This document shows, one piece after another, positions 62,402 to 64,000 of a stretch of DNA of 64,000 nt. The notes beneath the pieces are model-generated. The model saw nothing but the letters and a program-made list of their open reading frames with translations, did no database searches and had not been told where the DNA came from. The number at the start of each line of letters is the position of its first letter. Positions within the stretch are counted from its first letter, which is position 1. Both the position numbers and the translations under genes were made by a program. Origin of the DNA: Alkalihalobacterium elongatum (GTDB lineage Bacteria; Bacillota; Bacilli; Bacillales; Bacillaceae_F); NCBI RefSeq assembly GCF_019024285.1, contig NZ_WMKZ01000011.1, forward strand, positions 1 to 64,000, read 5' to 3'.

Positions 62402-63604
62402 TTATGAGTATTGCTTTAATTCTAATCTCGCGATATCTCTTCTGTGTACTTCGTCTGGTCCATCAACTAGACGAAGTGTTCGAGAATTAGCCCAATGAGA
62501 CGCAAGTGGGAAATCTTCACTTATACCAGCAGCCCCAAATGCTTGAATCGCACGATCAATTACATTTAAAGCAACTTCTGGTACAGCAACTTTAATCATT
62601 GCGATTTCCTTCCTAGCTGCTTTGTTACCTTCTTTATCCATCTTGTAAGCTGCTTGTAATGTTAAAAGTCTTGCTTGGTCGATTTCAATTCTTGATCTTG
62701 AAATCCACTCACGAATTACACCTTGTTCACTGAGTTTCTTACCGAATGTCACTCGTTCATTTACTCTCTTACACATTAATTCAAGTGCTCTTTCCGCAGC
62801 TCCAATTGCACGCATGCAATGGTGGACTCTACCAGGTCCAAGTCTGCCTTGCGCAATCGTAAACCCTTTGCCTTCTCCAACTAAAATATTGGAAACAGGT
62901 ACACGAACATTATCGAAAATAATTTCTGCATGACCTGTTGGTCCATGGTCGTAGCCAAAAACTGATAAAGTTCGTTTAATTGTAATACCTGGTGTATCCA
63001 TCGGCACTAACACCATTGATTGTTGTTCATGACGAGGTGCAGTCGGATCTGTTTTCCCCATAAAAATGGCAATTTTTGTGCGTTTATCACCTCCGTTTGT
63101 AATCCACCATTTACTTCCATTTAACACATAATAATCGCCATCTCGTTGGATACTACTTTGAATATTAGTTGCGTCAGAGGAAGCGACATTTGGTTCAGTC
63201 ATTGTAAAGCAAGACCTAATTTCACCATTTAGTAATGGAACTAACCACTTGTCTTTTTGCTCTTGATTACCGTAATGCAAGAGAACTTCCATGTTTCCCG
63301 TGTCAGGTGCATTACAATTGAAAACCTCTGGCCCAATTAAGGATCGACCCATAATTTCACATAGCGGGGCATATTCTACATTTGTTAATCCTTCGCCATA
63401 TTCACTCTTCGGTAAAAAGAAGTTCCACAACCCTTCTTTTTTGGCTTTAGCCTTTAACTCTTCCATAGTTGGTGAAATTTCCCATCTACCAATTTCGTTT
63501 AGTTCTGTTTCATATTTTTGTTCATTTGGGATTACATGTTCTTCCATAAAAGCTTCAACCTTAGATTGTAATTCTTTAATTTTTTCACTATGTTCAAAAT
63601 ACAT
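62402..63604 (-). CDS. Acyl-CoA dehydrogenase, ACAD10/11-like
   Basis: A 400-residue dehydrogenase of the ACAD10/11 branch: [41 protein letters not shown], and the C-terminal [16 protein letters not shown] and [19 protein letters not shown]. In animals this domain is fused to a kinase-like domain and acts on 4-hydroxy-acyl-CoA substrates; here the kinase-like part is the separate gene just upstream. GGGAGG lies before the ATG. Confidence 0.92.
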   Translation of the reverse strand: MYFEHSEKIKELQSKVEAFMEEHVIPNEQKYETELNEIGRWEISPTMEELKAKAKKEGLWNFFLPKSEYGEGLTNVEYAPLCEIMGRSLIGPEVFNCNAPDTGNMEVLLHYGNQEQKDKWLVPLLNGEIRSCFTMTEPNVASSDATNIQSSIQRDGDYYVLNGSKWWITNGGDKRTKIAIFMGKTDPTAPRHEQQSMVLVPMDTPGITIKRTLSVFGYDHGPTGHAEIIFDNVRVPVSNILVGEGKGFTIAQGRLGPGRVHHCMRAIGAAERALELMCKRVNERVTFGKKLSEQGVIREWISRSRIEIDQARLLTLQAAYKMDKEGNKAARKEIAMIKVAVPEVALNVIDRAIQAFGAAGISEDFPLASHWANSRTLRLVDGPDEVHRRDIARLELKQYS

Positions 63605-63688
63605 TTTCTTCCTCCCAAAATTTATTTTAATAGTTTTATAATTTAAATTATTCAGAAAATACTGTTTATCTTTAGTTCCCTTTTCATC

Positions 63689-64000
63689 CTAAATATAGTT
63701 TTTAAGATGAGAAACTTCATCAGCATGAAGTATTAAATTTCGTGCATTGATATTGTGATTTTCAAAGCGTTTATCTTGCGTTTGTCCCATTTTCCAACGA
63801 TAATGCATTTGTTGTAGTACCACTGCTAACCTAAAGTAAGCTAGTACGAGATAAAAGTGAATTGAAGTTACATCCCTACCCGTTTTAGAAGCATAAAGTT
63901 CTACGATTTCTCGACGGTTTAAAAATCCAGGATGATGTGTAACAGTTGGCTGAACATTTTTTATATAATCGGGGTCATCATCTTGAACCCAGTAACCTAA
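63689..64000 (-). CDS. Aminoglycoside-phosphotransferase-like (ACAD10/11 kinase domain) protein, C-terminal part
   Basis: The last 103 codons of a minus-strand gene whose start lies beyond the window. Residues WVQDDDPDYIKNVQPTVTHH, RREIVELYASKTGRDV and FYLVLAYFRLAVVLQQ match the C-terminus of the APH-like proteins that accompany acyl-CoA dehydrogenases. The stop is TAG at 63689-63691. It lies 85 bp before the ACAD11-like gene. Together they would phosphorylate and then process hydroxyacyl-CoA, as the fused human ACAD10/11 does; this is inferred from family knowledge. Confidence 0.85.
   Translation of the reverse strand, partial: LGYWVQDDDPDYIKNVQPTVTHHPGFLNRREIVELYASKTGRDVTSIHFYLVLAYFRLAVVLQQMHYRWKMGQTQDKRFENHNINARNLILHADEVSHLKNYI

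Noticed and set aside
1-64000. CRISPR array, prophage, toxin-antitoxin or restriction cluster
   Set aside because: No regularly spaced direct repeats and no cas, phage structural, integrase or restriction genes can be seen.

Overview
The window is low-GC DNA with strong AGGAGG-type ribosome binding sites, TTG/GTG starts, CcpA cre-like sites, an OhrR box and an NsrR box of the Bacillus type. It is most likely the chromosome of an aerobic Bacillaceae bacterium. No CRISPR array, prophage or rRNA operon is visible. Most genes lie on the minus strand.

Region 1 (1-16 kb) is mixed housekeeping and stress. It opens with the 5' end of a group IIC-type intron sitting directly behind a terminator hairpin. 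Then come small membrane proteins, a DUF418 protein preceded by a short uncatalogued ORF, a glutathione peroxidase-ohrR pair behind an OhrR-type operator, and a BM3-type P450-reductase fusion that has lost its NADPH domain. These are followed by a GNAT acetyltransferase with a pseudo-tRNA-like RNA upstream, an amidohydrolase, GyrI-like genes (one intact, one decayed), a double VOC protein, an L-2-hydroxyglutarate oxidase, an MFS exporter, and hmp divergent from nsrR.

Region 2 (16.6-20.1 kb) is a compact export module: a Tat-signal flavin amine/amino-acid oxidase, a RidA-family protein with a Sec signal, TatA and TatC. The gene order suggests a dedicated Tat translocase, an oxidase that makes imines outside the cell, and an exported imine deaminase to clear them.

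Region 3 (22-42 kb and 50-64 kb) is a large catabolic island for one or more carboxylic acids. It holds four acyl-CoA ligases, four acyl-CoA dehydrogenases, two MaoC hydratases, an enoyl-CoA hydratase, and a carboxyltransferase with a free biotin carrier but no biotin carboxylase. It also holds a split AtuA pair, thioesterase, esterase, dehydrogenases, a Liv-type ABC importer with three paralogous binding lipoproteins, and an ACAD11/phosphotransferase pair. A CBS-PAS-PAS-AAA+-Fis sigma-54 activator is encoded divergently in the middle. I found three near-perfect -24/-12 promoters, in front of the AtuA/carboxylase operon, a lone acyl-CoA ligase, and the binding-protein pair. A shared ACAGTT-type motif lies about 60-100 bp upstream of each, and two have a cre site in the leader. 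This looks like one sigma-54 regulon with CcpA override.

Region 4 (42-50 kb) interrupts the island with a GNAT, a membrane-anchored glycerophosphodiesterase, a molybdopterin oxidoreductase, a lipoprotein, and a secreted subtilisin lying between two remnants of the same kind of IS3-family element.
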